Origin: Desulfofarcimen acetoxidans DSM 771
Lineage (GTDB): Bacteria; Bacillota; Desulfotomaculia; Desulfotomaculales; Desulfofarciminaceae
DNA: 64,000 nucleotides
NCBI RefSeq assembly: GCF_000024205.1
Contig: NC_013216.1
Coordinates: forward strand, 1,116,001-1,180,000
Reading direction: 5' to 3'
Position 1 is the first letter of the stretch, and each line of letters begins with the position of its first letter. Positions 1 to 8,441 of the stretch are shown here, piece by piece. Both the position numbers and the translations under genes were made by a program. Below the pieces are notes generated by a model. That model did not search any database. It saw nothing but the letters and a program-made list of their open reading frames with translations, and was not told the DNA's origin.

Positions 1-1
1 G

Positions 2-916
2 TACGGCAGCATTAAGACGGTTTGGAAGCTATATGATTCCAGTGGTTTATATTGTCTTAAGAGAATGAGATATGATATTGAAAAATGTCTTTTTTCTGTC
101 AACGCACAGAAATATATGCTGGAAAAAGGAGCTAATCTGCCTGATATTGTTGATAATATCCACGGGAGCAGTTGTACGAAATATAAAGGTCAGACCTTTG
201 TTTTATATAAGTGGTTGGCGGGCAGGCAGCTTAAGTTTGAAAAGAAAAGGGACTTGAAACTCCTGGTTAAAGGACTGGCCAGGTTTCACCTGGCTTCTGC
301 CGGTTATACTGCTGGCTCTGAAATATTAATCTCAAGTAAACTGGGCAGGTGGCCGCACCAATACAGTTCTATGCGTGATAGATTGATTAGGTGGAAAGAA
401 ACAGCGAGAGGTAAATCCCGGAATAAATTAGGGCGTATTTATTTGGAACAGGCCGACTTTTTTATCAGCTTGGCCGATAAGGCATTGGAGCTGCTTGAAA
501 AATCAGGTTACAGCCAATGGGTGAATGAACTTCAATTAAGAAAAACTCTATGTCATCAGGATTATGGTGAAAGCAATACCTTGTGGACCGGCAAGCAGTT
601 GGTGGTTTTAGATTTAGACGGTGTCGCTTATGACCTGCCGGTCCGCGATTTGAGAAAGCTGATATTCAAGGTTATGCTGCTGAGAAAAGGTTGGCACGAA
701 GATACCTGGCGAAAGATCTTGACCTGGTATGAAGCTGAAAATCCTTTTACAGAAGAGCAGCGAAGGATTTTATTAATCGATTTGCTTTTCCCGCATGAAT
801 TTCATAATACCGCTAAAAATCCTTTTCATAAGGGCAAAGAATCCAGTGCCAATAAATTGGCTTTAGTTTCCTCATGGGAGCAGCAAAAAGCGGCATTTTT
901 GAAAAAATTGCTCTAA
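2..916 (+). CDS. CotS-family spore coat kinase-like protein (5' end outside window)
   Basis: Member of the CotS/YsxE group of spore-coat proteins with an aminoglycoside-phosphotransferase (APH) kinase fold. The frame is open to the window edge, and the residues before the first in-window ATG (position 65) read as the N-lobe of the family (SIKTVWKLY...LYCLKRM), so that ATG is internal and the start lies upstream. The APH catalytic loop is visible as CHQDYGESN and the metal-binding segment as LDLDGVAYDLPVRDLRKL. A near-identical architecture follows 48 bp downstream (965-1960), and a CotSA-like glycosyltransferase comes after that, as in the Bacillus cotSA-cotS pair. A small hairpin (AAGCAGC/GCTGCTT, about 916-933) follows the stop. 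Substrate unknown; such proteins act in the mother cell on the forming coat. Confidence 0.85.
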   Translation, partial: YGSIKTVWKLYDSSGLYCLKRMRYDIEKCLFSVNAQKYMLEKGANLPDIVDNIHGSSCTKYKGQTFVLYKWLAGRQLKFEKKRDLKLLVKGLARFHLASAGYTAGSEILISSKLGRWPHQYSSMRDRLIRWKETARGKSRNKLGRIYLEQADFFISLADKALELLEKSGYSQWVNELQLRKTLCHQDYGESNTLWTGKQLVVLDLDGVAYDLPVRDLRKLIFKVMLLRKGWHEDTWRKILTWYEAENPFTEEQRRILLIDLLFPHEFHNTAKNPFHKGKESSANKLALVSSWEQQKAAFLKKLL

Positions 917-964
917 AAGCAGCTTTCGCTGCTTGTTGCGACAGCAAATTGCGGGGTGAAAATA

Positions 965-1960
965 ATGAGTGATGTCAAATCGTTAAGACAAGTGCTGGCC
1001 GAGTACGGTTTGGATAATGCGAAGTGCAGCCTTTTAAGTGATAAAGGTAAGAAATCAGTCTGGAAGATTGAGACTAGTAATGGTTATGCTGTCTTAAAAA
1101 AGATGCCCGGTTCACCTTCGAGAACGTCCTGGTTGGCCCGTGCAGTTGATCATTTGGGGCGCTCGGGTGTTAATCTTGCCCCGTTAATTCCATCCTTGAA
1201 GGGCAGTCTCTCTGTTACTGCAGATCAGTCCGGTTTTATTTTATACCGCTGGTTGAGCGGCAGGCAGCCTGAATTTAACCGTGATCTTGATGCTATACTG
1301 GAGTCTATGGCTTGCTTTCACCGGGGAGGGAAAGGTTTTCAATTAAGTCCTGAAGAGCATATGCGTTCGCATCTGGGCAAATGGCAGGATGACTACGCAA
1401 AGAAGAGGATAATCTTAACACAGATAAGGGATGAAAAATGCCATATAATGTTTGATAAATTTTCCCGACAGGTGTTTAAATACATTAATCACTTTATTGA
1501 CAAAATTGTCCGAATGGAAAAGCAGCTTAAAGCATCCTGTTACAAGGAATGGGTTAACCGACTGGGCGTGAATACATGTTTCTGCCACCAGGATTTTTCT
1601 CCGAAAAACCTGCGTTGGCATGAGGGTAAAGTTTATATATTCGATTATGATTCTCTTACTCTGGATATACCGGCCAGGGATATTCGTAAGTTAATTAATA
1701 AGCTGATGAAGAAAAAGTCTCTCGACAAGATACTGCTTAATAATATTTACCAACTCTACAACAAGTATAATCAAATAACTGAAAGTGAGTGGCGTGTTGT
1801 CTTAACTGATTTGCTGTTTCCACATCTGTTTTATGGTATTGTTACCAAGTATTATTTTAAACGTGCACAGGATTGGTCAAAAGAAAAATATATCAAAAAG
1901 TTAGAGAGTATGATCAATGTTGAGCTGGAAAAAGATATTGTTCTGTCCGGCCTAATTTGA
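965..1960 (+). CDS. CotS-family spore coat kinase-like protein
   Basis: Second CotS-type APH-fold protein, 331 aa from ATG 965. That ATG has GGGGTGA 6 bp upstream, whereas the in-frame GTG at 956 has no ribosome site, so 965 is preferred. The kinase-like landmarks are CHQDFSPKN (catalytic loop) and IFDYDSLTLDIPARDIRKL (metal-binding DFD/DYD motif). It lies 10 bp before the glycosyltransferase at 1971 and is clearly co-transcribed with it. By family knowledge it is a coat-associated protein needed for assembly or modification of the spore coat; the phosphate acceptor is unknown. Confidence 0.88.
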   Translation: MSDVKSLRQVLAEYGLDNAKCSLLSDKGKKSVWKIETSNGYAVLKKMPGSPSRTSWLARAVDHLGRSGVNLAPLIPSLKGSLSVTADQSGFILYRWLSGRQPEFNRDLDAILESMACFHRGGKGFQLSPEEHMRSHLGKWQDDYAKKRIILTQIRDEKCHIMFDKFSRQVFKYINHFIDKIVRMEKQLKASCYKEWVNRLGVNTCFCHQDFSPKNLRWHEGKVYIFDYDSLTLDIPARDIRKLINKLMKKKSLDKILLNNIYQLYNKYNQITESEWRVVLTDLLFPHLFYGIVTKYYFKRAQDWSKEKYIKKLESMINVELEKDIVLSGLI

Positions 1961-1970
1961 GAGACGGTGA

Positions 1971-3116
1971 TTGATTTTGCGCATTGCTTTAATATCAAGT
2001 GAGAAATTACCCGTGCCGCCTGTCCGGGGAGGGGCTATTCAACAGTACATTGAAGGTATATTACCTTATTTACGCGAAAAGCATGAGATTACTGTATATT
2101 GCATCAGTGACCTGTCCTTAAAAAACTATGAGATTGTTGATGGGGTTACCTATATTAGGTTGCCGGCCAGAAGTAAGGATGAGTATTTTAATTTGGTAAC
2201 TCGCTTGCTGGCAGAGTTTAATTACGATATTGTGCATGTATTTAACAGGCCAAGGCCAATAAAAAAGTACTGGCAGTCAGCACCTGACAGTAAATATATA
2301 ATCAGTGTGCATAATGAAATGTTTGCCAGTAAGAAGATTTCAAAGAACGATGCCAAAGAGTGTATTGAGCAGGTTAGTGCTATTGTTACAATAAGTGATT
2401 TTATACAAAGGGGTATTTTAAAAAAATATCCCCAGGCAGAAGGAAAAATCCGTACAATTTACTCAGGTGTTAACTTGCAGCAGTATCAGCCTGTTTGGTC
2501 ACCGGCGGCTCAAGAAATAAGAAAGCGGATTAAAAGTGAATATGGTATAAATAATGCCAGAATAATTCTATACGTAAGCCGTTTTTCACCCAAGAAAGGT
2601 TCACATCTGGTGCTGCAGGCTATGGAAGAAGTTATTAAAGAGAACAGACAGACTGTATTGCTGGTAGTTGGCAGCAAGTGGTATGGCACGGACCGGGTTG
2701 ATGATTATGTTTCCTACATTTACAGTTTGGCTAAGAAAATTCAGGGTCATATTGTTTTTACCGGCTTTGTTCCTCCGGCGGATATTCATAAGTACTATGC
2801 CTGCGGGGACATCTTTGTCTGTGCATCTCAATGGGAAGAACCCCTGGCCAGAGTTCATTATGAAGCAATGGCAGCCGGGTTGCCTGTTATTACCACCAAC
2901 CGGGGCGGCAATCCGGAAGTTGTCAAAGGTTACCGAAACGGTTTAGTGCTGTCGGATTATGATAGTCCCGAGCAATTTGCGGCAGCGATTAATTTTTTAT
3001 TGAAGAGGCCGGAGCTGGCCAGAGAGTTAGGACTAAACGGCAGGTGCCTGGCAGAAGCTCGCTTTGGTTATTCCCGGGTGGCTGAAGATGTTTTAAAACT
3101 GTACGAGGAGATGTAA
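1971..3116 (+). CDS. CotSA-like glycosyltransferase family 4
   Basis: Group 1 (GT4, GT-B fold) glycosyltransferase of 381 aa, probably the CotSA type found beside cotS in Bacillus. The N-terminal acceptor domain starts with LISSEKLPVPPVRGGAIQQY. The C-terminal donor-binding half shows LYVSRFSPKKGSHL and the nucleotide-sugar motif EEPLARVHYEAMAAGLPVI. The start is TTG 1971, with a second in-frame TTG at 1977 that fits the upstream GACGGTG equally well. The preceding stop is only 10 bp away. The gene ends head-to-head with the opposite-strand CapA-like gene, the two stop codons being directly adjacent (3116/3117). Likely glycosylates a spore-coat component; sugar and acceptor not known. Confidence 0.85.
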   Translation: MILRIALISSEKLPVPPVRGGAIQQYIEGILPYLREKHEITVYCISDLSLKNYEIVDGVTYIRLPARSKDEYFNLVTRLLAEFNYDIVHVFNRPRPIKKYWQSAPDSKYIISVHNEMFASKKISKNDAKECIEQVSAIVTISDFIQRGILKKYPQAEGKIRTIYSGVNLQQYQPVWSPAAQEIRKRIKSEYGINNARIILYVSRFSPKKGSHLVLQAMEEVIKENRQTVLLVVGSKWYGTDRVDDYVSYIYSLAKKIQGHIVFTGFVPPADIHKYYACGDIFVCASQWEEPLARVHYEAMAAGLPVITTNRGGNPEVVKGYRNGLVLSDYDSPEQFAAAINFLLKRPELARELGLNGRCLAEARFGYSRVAEDVLKLYEEM

Positions 3117-4310
3117 TTACGCCCGTTCAGGGTTTTTTAGCAGCATAACAGGCATAATATTTTGTTCTGGCCTGCTCATAAGTGTAGTTGTTTCTTCCCA
3201 GACTTCCTTCAATCTGGTATAATCTTCAGCTGTTAATAAAGGATCGTTGCCGTTTTGATAATCGGCTATAGCTTTTTCTACCGCAAGAACCCTGTAGCGC
3301 AGCATACCGGCGGCAGGATAAGTATCCACCCAAACAGGGATGTAATCTATATTTTTGAGATGGGTTTTATTTTGCTCAAGATTCTTTTCAAAGGTGAGGT
3401 TTAAAATTATACCCGAGTCAGAATACTGCCAGCGCTGGTTGGAAATGAAGTTGCCCAGCGAATATATAATGAACTTTTCTCCTTCCCTTTCCATCGGCTG
3501 CAGCACATGCACGTGATCTCCCAGGATGATGTCGGCTCCGGCATCAAAAACTTGCCGGGCCAATTTTTTTTGATTTTCTGTGGGGTAACGCTTGTATTCA
3601 GTTCCGAAGTGCAAGTATACGATAACTATGTCTGCTCGGTTGCTTATCAGACTGGCGATATCTTTTTTTATAATGTCCAAATTAATCAAGTTTACGCCAA
3701 AGTCCTTACCCTCCGGAACGGGCAAGCCGTTAGTTGTTTCGGTATAGTTCAGAAAACCTAGTTTTATGCCTTTGATGTCTTTAATTAATAAGTTATCTCT
3801 TTCCTCAGGGCTGCGCGCGTTGCCGATATATTGCATGCCAGCCTGTTCCAGGTTATTCATGGTGGTTATAAGACCATTCCAACCCATGTCCAGGCAATGG
3901 TTGTTGGCCAGAGTAATAATGTCTATACCGAGCTTCTTCAAATCTACAGCTAAATCCGCCGGGCAGTTGAAGAGAGGGTAGCCCGAATATCCTTTTTCCG
4001 GACCCGCCAGTCTAGTTTCTAAATTCCCAATGGTCAGGTCAGAGTCCTGCAAGTATTCTTCTACCGGTGCAAAAACAGGTTGAAAGTTATAAGCTTTTGT
4101 ATTGTTGTCATAGGCAGATTTAATAATAGGCAAATGCATTAAGAAATCGCCGATAGAAGTTAATTTAACCGTTACAGTATTATTTATAGCAGCGTTTTTT
4201 TGTTCAGTTAGTACTGAAATATTATCAGTGTTAAATATATGTAGTGAAATAGGAAAAAATATAATTGATGCAATTAATATAACAAAAAATACCAGCAGCT
4301 TTATTTTCAA
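3117..4310 (-). CDS. CapA-family (PGA_cap) metallophosphatase-like protein
   Basis: CapA/PgsA-type protein of 397 aa with an N-terminal membrane anchor (about residues 4-25) followed by a calcineurin-like CapA domain facing outside. Visible motifs are LTSIGDFLMHLP, GNLETRLAGP, ANNHCLDMGWNG, YLHFGTEY and LGDHVHVLQPME, the metal-site blocks of the family. Start TTG 4310 follows GAGGTGAAA. CapA proteins take part in poly-gamma-glutamate export or attachment. No capBC genes are nearby, so this is a stand-alone member whose exact substrate cannot be read from context. Spore formers often encode several such orphan copies. Confidence 0.85.
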   Translation of the reverse strand: MKIKLLVFFVILIASIIFFPISLHIFNTDNISVLTEQKNAAINNTVTVKLTSIGDFLMHLPIIKSAYDNNTKAYNFQPVFAPVEEYLQDSDLTIGNLETRLAGPEKGYSGYPLFNCPADLAVDLKKLGIDIITLANNHCLDMGWNGLITTMNNLEQAGMQYIGNARSPEERDNLLIKDIKGIKLGFLNYTETTNGLPVPEGKDFGVNLINLDIIKKDIASLISNRADIVIVYLHFGTEYKRYPTENQKKLARQVFDAGADIILGDHVHVLQPMEREGEKFIIYSLGNFISNQRWQYSDSGIILNLTFEKNLEQNKTHLKNIDYIPVWVDTYPAAGMLRYRVLAVEKAIADYQNGNDPLLTAEDYTRLKEVWEETTTLMSRPEQNIMPVMLLKNPERA

Positions 4311-4535
4311 TTATTTCACCTCACTATTAATCATTGATAAGTATAACATAGTAACCGTTATGCCAGTTAATAATATATTTCCACGTAATGCAGTCTGATT
4401 CCTTTATAAGTAAAAAATAAGTTAACTTAATCATAACATAAACTCTTGCATAGTTTAAAAATTATCTGGTAAAATTCATTTAACCTTAATATTGGGTTAA
4501 TTGAATTGTTTTATTAGTATAAAGTGGGGGGAAGA

Positions 4536-5390
4536 ATGAATCGACTGCATGAGAGATTAGTTCAAAAAATTTTTTTACTGAGTGCCGTTACCGGCATATT
4601 TATTATTTTTTTAATACTATTTTTCATTTTTGGAGAAGGTTTGCCTGTCTTACAAAAATACGGTTTGACTCATTTTATCTTCAACAATACCTGGCATCCC
4701 ACTAAAAATGAGTTTGGTTTATTGTCCATGATTCTTGGATCTTTTTACGTTACTCTGGGAGCCTTGCTGCTGGGTGTACCGATAAGTATAGGTTGTGCAA
4801 TTTACATGGCGGAAATTGCTCCTAATTGGTTTTCTAAAGCTGTTCGGCCTTTGATTGAATTGTTGGCCGGTATCCCATCGGTAGTCTATGGATTTTACGG
4901 TCTGGTTGTTATTGTGCCGCTGATTATGAATTATTTGGGAGGGCGCGGTTTGAGTATGCTGGCGGCTTCTTTTGTGCTGGGCATGATGATATTGCCGACA
5001 GTTATCAATGTTTCGGAGGATGCTATTCGTGCCGTTCCCAGAGAGTACCGCGAAGGCTCGTGTGCATTAGGGGCCGGTCTCTGGCAGACTATCTATAAAG
5101 TTGTACTGCCTACGGCTAGACCAGGAATAATTGCGGCTGTGGTGTTAGGTATGGGCAGAGCTGTCGGAGAGACTATGGCTGTTATACTGGTAGCCGGCAA
5201 TGCTACGGCTATACCGGGTTCGCCTTTGGGTATGGTGCGAACACTAACAGGCAATATAGCTATTGAAATGGGTTACGCTGCCGGGGATCATGCCAAGGCT
5301 TTATTTGCTACCGGCATTATACTTATAATTATAATTATGTTTTTGAACACTATGATTTCTTTAATTCCAGGTAAGGCAGGGGGCAAATAA
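4536..5390 (+). CDS. pstC: phosphate ABC transporter permease PstC
   Basis: Inner-membrane permease of the high-affinity phosphate importer, 284 aa with six predicted membrane segments. The family signature NTWHPTKNEFGLLSMILGS and the ABC-contact (EAA) loop REGSCALGAGLWQTIYKVV are present. The GTG at 4524 is in frame, but the run GGGGGGAAG (about 4526-4534) is a strong SD for ATG 4536, so that start is chosen. pstA follows after 3 bp. The usual substrate-binding protein gene pstS is absent upstream and no pstB or phoU follows. Confidence 0.93.
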   Translation: MNRLHERLVQKIFLLSAVTGIFIIFLILFFIFGEGLPVLQKYGLTHFIFNNTWHPTKNEFGLLSMILGSFYVTLGALLLGVPISIGCAIYMAEIAPNWFSKAVRPLIELLAGIPSVVYGFYGLVVIVPLIMNYLGGRGLSMLAASFVLGMMILPTVINVSEDAIRAVPREYREGSCALGAGLWQTIYKVVLPTARPGIIAAVVLGMGRAVGETMAVILVAGNATAIPGSPLGMVRTLTGNIAIEMGYAAGDHAKALFATGIILIIIIMFLNTMISLIPGKAGGK

Positions 5391-5393
5391 TAT

Positions 5394-6242
5394 ATGCGCA
5401 GGCCCGTATATATTCAGGAAAAAATAGCCAGGCTGTTATTGTTTATCTCAGTATTGTTAACACTGGGTGTTCTAAGCGCAATAATTTTTCATATTTTTTA
5501 TCATGGAGTGAGTGGTCTTAGCTGGGAGTTTTTAACCCAAACCCCTAGAAATATGGGAAGGGACGGAGGAGTTTTTCCAGCTATTGTGGGAACAGTCTAT
5601 GTTGTTCTTATTGCAGTGTTGGTTGCTGCACCGGTCGGAGTGTTTGCTGCTGTTCACCTGGCGGAATACTCAAGAATGGGAATTTGGGTAGGCGTAATCA
5701 GATATGCGGTTAATACTTTGGCAGCCATACCGTCAATTGTTTTTGGCTTATTTGGTTTTACCTTCCTTGTAATTTATTTAAAGCTTGGCTGGAGCGTGTT
5801 ATCCGGCGGCCTAACTTTAGCCATGATGATTTTACCCACTATTATGAGAACGACAGAGGAATCAATTAAAACAGTACCTGATGCTTATCGAGAAGGGAGT
5901 CTGGCGCTGGGTGCTACGAAGTGGCAAACTATTCGTTTGGTGGTATTGCCAAACGCGCTGCCGGGAATATTAACCGGTATAATACTTGGTATCGGAAGAT
6001 CTGTCGGGGAAACAGCGGCAGTTCTTATGACTGCCGGTAGTTCCCTGCAGGTACCTCAATCCGTTTTCGATCCGGTTAGAACGCTTTCTTTGCATTTGTA
6101 TTTGCTGGCCTTTGAGGGCATCTCTTTTGAAAAGGCTTATGCCACTGCTGCAGTATTAATGATTATTGTTTTTGTTACTAATTTCCTAATTAGTTTTGTT
6201 ATACAAAAAATGCTGATCAAAAATACAAGGGAATCTAATTAA
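5394..6242 (+). CDS. pstA: phosphate ABC transporter permease PstA
   Basis: Second permease of the Pst phosphate importer, 282 aa, six predicted membrane segments. Diagnostic stretches are FLTQTPRNMGRDGGVFPAI, typical of PstA, and the EAA loop YREGSLALGATKWQTIRLVV. ATG 5394 lies 3 bp after the pstC stop, so the two are translated from one transcript and should form a heterodimer. The next gene is a single STAS-domain protein instead of pstB, so the ATPase must come from elsewhere in the genome. Confidence 0.93.
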   Translation: MRRPVYIQEKIARLLLFISVLLTLGVLSAIIFHIFYHGVSGLSWEFLTQTPRNMGRDGGVFPAIVGTVYVVLIAVLVAAPVGVFAAVHLAEYSRMGIWVGVIRYAVNTLAAIPSIVFGLFGFTFLVIYLKLGWSVLSGGLTLAMMILPTIMRTTEESIKTVPDAYREGSLALGATKWQTIRLVVLPNALPGILTGIILGIGRSVGETAAVLMTAGSSLQVPQSVFDPVRTLSLHLYLLAFEGISFEKAYATAAVLMIIVFVTNFLISFVIQKMLIKNTRESN

Positions 6243-6365
6243 AATAATTCACACTACTGGTACATTTTTATACTTTACAGTTGTTTTAATTTTGGTTAAA
6301 ATAAATGCTAATTTAATTATTCGCTAATGATTGATACAATTATTATAAGAGAGGAAGGTGTTTAT

Positions 6366-6674
6366 ATGGTAAAAGTAACGGAAGAAAATGAGGAAGTTGT
6401 GGTTAAGGGTATTATTATTAATCACCACTTTCGAACATTGAGAGATTTTCTGGAGAATTATTCGATGACTCATAATCGGATTATCCTTAATCTAAAAGAT
6501 TTGGAATTGATAGATGATAATGGTGCCAAAGAGTTAATGGCTTTAGCCGGTAATTTAATAAAAAAAGGCAAGCACTTTGCTATTACCAAGATGTCGGATA
6601 AGGTAATGAGTAAATTTTACCAATTAGGTGCCAAGGTTTGGTTGAGTAAGAATCTTTTAAGTAAAGTTGGTTAA
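6366..6674 (+). CDS. STAS-domain protein (anti-sigma-factor-antagonist type)
   Basis: Small 102-aa protein made of one STAS domain. The core LNLKDLELIDDNGAKELMAL corresponds to the SpoIIAA/RsbV region around the phosphorylatable residue, but an Asp-Asp-Asn stands where SpoIIAA has a conserved Ser, so classical phosphorylation by an anti-sigma kinase is doubtful. ATG 6366 is chosen because GAGAGGAAGGTG sits just upstream; the ATG at 6327 has none. No anti-sigma kinase gene is adjacent. Role inferred only as protein-protein signalling. Confidence 0.75.
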   Translation: MVKVTEENEEVVVKGIIINHHFRTLRDFLENYSMTHNRIILNLKDLELIDDNGAKELMALAGNLIKKGKHFAITKMSDKVMSKFYQLGAKVWLSKNLLSKVG

Positions 6675-6691
6675 ACCTTAGGAGGGGTTTT

Positions 6692-6853
6692 ATGTATAAT
6701 TGCTTTCTGCCCGGATTAAGTAAACCTGAAATAAGAAATTTATCAACTAATATAGAATTATATACAGCAATGACTAAAACCCTATCCAGTTATAGGTTTT
6801 TTTTATTTTTACCTGTTCTTGTGTTCACAAGAACAAGCAATAAAGTTTTGTAA
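6692..6853 (+). CDS. possible small 53-aa ORF
   Basis: An ATG at 6692 is preceded by a near-perfect SD (TTAGGAGGGG, 6678-6687) and opens 53 codons, beginning MYNCFLPGLSKPEIRN. The C-terminal half is hydrophobic (YRFFLFLPVLVF). An apparent intrinsic terminator lies inside the frame (6776-6810), so full-length translation requires read-through. It could be a real small membrane peptide, a leader peptide, or a remnant. I recognise no family. Confidence 0.3.
   Translation: MYNCFLPGLSKPEIRNLSTNIELYTAMTKTLSSYRFFLFLPVLVFTRTSNKVL
6776..6810 (+). terminator. intrinsic terminator after the STAS gene
   Basis: AAAACC-CTAT pairs with ATAGGTTTT around loop CCAGTT, followed by a run of eight T. One base is bulged in the 5' arm. 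It would end the pst-STAS transcript. Confidence 0.6.
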
Positions 6854-7007
6854 TAATTATTTAAAGGTCGGTTAAAGTGGCTTTATTTTTTTTTCCTGAT
6901 AGGTTAAAATTAAAGCTACAATTTTAGACAGAGAGCATTTTTTTTAATTTCTAATGACAGAAAATTTAAGCAATTCAGAACAATCTATTGGAGAGGGGTA
7001 AATAAAT

Positions 7008-7640
7008 TTGTTAATTGAAAGAAAGGATGAAATTGTCAGATTGAATGGTCACGTCCTGACAGTCCGGGTGATTAAAGACATTGAAGCTATAATTACGGAC
7101 CCGGATGATGAGGATAAGGTCCCTCTTTGGGCTGATATATGGCCAGCAGCCAGAGGTATGGCCCAGTATATTTGGGAGTATATAAATTTTACTGATAAAC
7201 AGGTGTTAGAGTTAGGTGCCGGGGTGGGACTGAGCGGAGTTGTTGCAGCTTTAAAGGGTGCAAAACTTACGGTAACTGATTATAATGAACAAGCGCTTAA
7301 TTTGACTCAGGAAAATTTGATTTTAAACGGTATTAAGGATGCAGAAAGTTTTTTAGGCGATTGGAGAAGTTTTGCATTGGAAAAACAATTTGATTGGATT
7401 ATTGGTTCAGATGTTTTGTATGATCCCAAATTGAATAGTCATATTCTGGACATTATTAAGAAAAATTTGTTGCCGGAAGGAAAGTTGTTATTTTCCCATC
7501 CTGGTCGCCTGCCTACTTATGAATTTATAGACTATATAGTCAATGAAGATTTTCAGGAGAACAGAATGCAAATACCTGTGGAAATAGATGATCCGTTTTT
7601 TCCCTATTATAATATCTCGGTTCATTTATTGAGTCGATAA
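7008..7640 (+). CDS. class I SAM-dependent methyltransferase (METTL21/NNT1-like)
   Basis: 210-aa Rossmann methyltransferase. SAM-binding motif I is LELGAGVGLSGVVAALKG, with the acidic end of strand 2 as VTDYN and motif IV/post-II as IIGSDVLYD. The N-terminal PLWADIWPAARGMAQYI is typical of the lysine-methyltransferase-like family PF10294, so a protein lysine residue is the likeliest substrate, but this is inferred from the fold. Start TTG 7008 with GGAGAGGGG (6990-6998) 9 bp upstream. It stands alone between a 150-bp AT-rich spacer and the amidohydrolase gene. Confidence 0.8.
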   Translation: MLIERKDEIVRLNGHVLTVRVIKDIEAIITDPDDEDKVPLWADIWPAARGMAQYIWEYINFTDKQVLELGAGVGLSGVVAALKGAKLTVTDYNEQALNLTQENLILNGIKDAESFLGDWRSFALEKQFDWIIGSDVLYDPKLNSHILDIIKKNLLPEGKLLFSHPGRLPTYEFIDYIVNEDFQENRMQIPVEIDDPFFPYYNISVHLLSR

Positions 7641-7697
7641 AATTACGTTTTTTATAGCATAATATATTTATAGAAACTGCTTTAGGGGGTATAAGTT

Positions 7698-8390
7698 TTG
7701 GGTCTGGTGGAGGATTTGCTTGAACGGGATATACCTGATTATGCCAGTAAACTGGAATGTGCCGGTTTTTATGTTTTAGGTAATTTCCCGGCCCAAGTGG
7801 GGGAAGCCTTTCTGTATTTACCCGGTACACTGCCGATCCTATTATCTGCACCCCATGCAGTTAGACATGTGAGGCTTGGTAAGGCCAAACCATCCGATAC
7901 TTTTACCGGTACCATGGCTGTTTTGCTCAATTACCTGAGTGGCTGCGGAGTTTTGGTAAACAGAAGAAATTACGGTGGAGATCCCAATTATGATAGGGAA
8001 TGTAAATATAAAAACTTTTTACTGAATATTCTGAAGAAAAATAACGTGGAACTGGTTTTGGATTTGCACGGTGCCGCAGAGAAACATGCTTTTGCTGTAG
8101 ACAGCGGAACCCTACAAGGACGCTCTCTTAAGGATAAGCCTGAGCTTTTGCTGTATCTGGAGAATTGCTTGAACTTTTATGGTGTAAGTGATTTATCGAG
8201 AGATTATTTTCCTGCAGCCAAGCAGCATACGGTGACCAGATTTGTTTGTGAAAATACTGATATCCCGGCTATACAATTGGAGATAAATCGGAGGTATCGT
8301 CGCCCATATGAAAAACCGGCAGACTTCTGCCGGTTGCTTGCTGCATTGCTGGATTTTAGCAATTTATTTAAAAAAAATAATTGTTATTAA
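7698..8390 (+). CDS. N-formylglutamate amidohydrolase-like protein
   Basis: 230-aa protein of the FGase (zinc carboxypeptidase-like) superfamily. The N-terminal LLSAPHAVRHVR carries the expected metal-binding histidine, and LVLDLHGAAEKH the second metal-binding block. The C-terminus has AIQLEINRRYRRP, matching the substrate-binding Arg region. The family hydrolyses N-formylglutamate or related N-acyl amino acids; no histidine-degradation genes are near, so the substrate is uncertain. Start TTG 7698 with AGGGGGT 7 bp upstream. It converges with the repeat-protein gene after a 51-bp spacer. Confidence 0.7.
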   Translation: MGLVEDLLERDIPDYASKLECAGFYVLGNFPAQVGEAFLYLPGTLPILLSAPHAVRHVRLGKAKPSDTFTGTMAVLLNYLSGCGVLVNRRNYGGDPNYDRECKYKNFLLNILKKNNVELVLDLHGAAEKHAFAVDSGTLQGRSLKDKPELLLYLENCLNFYGVSDLSRDYFPAAKQHTVTRFVCENTDIPAIQLEINRRYRRPYEKPADFCRLLAALLDFSNLFKKNNCY

Positions 8391-8441
8391 ATATCAGTAT
8401 AGCGCTTGATAAACTTGCCTAAGCTTTGCAATAAATAATCT

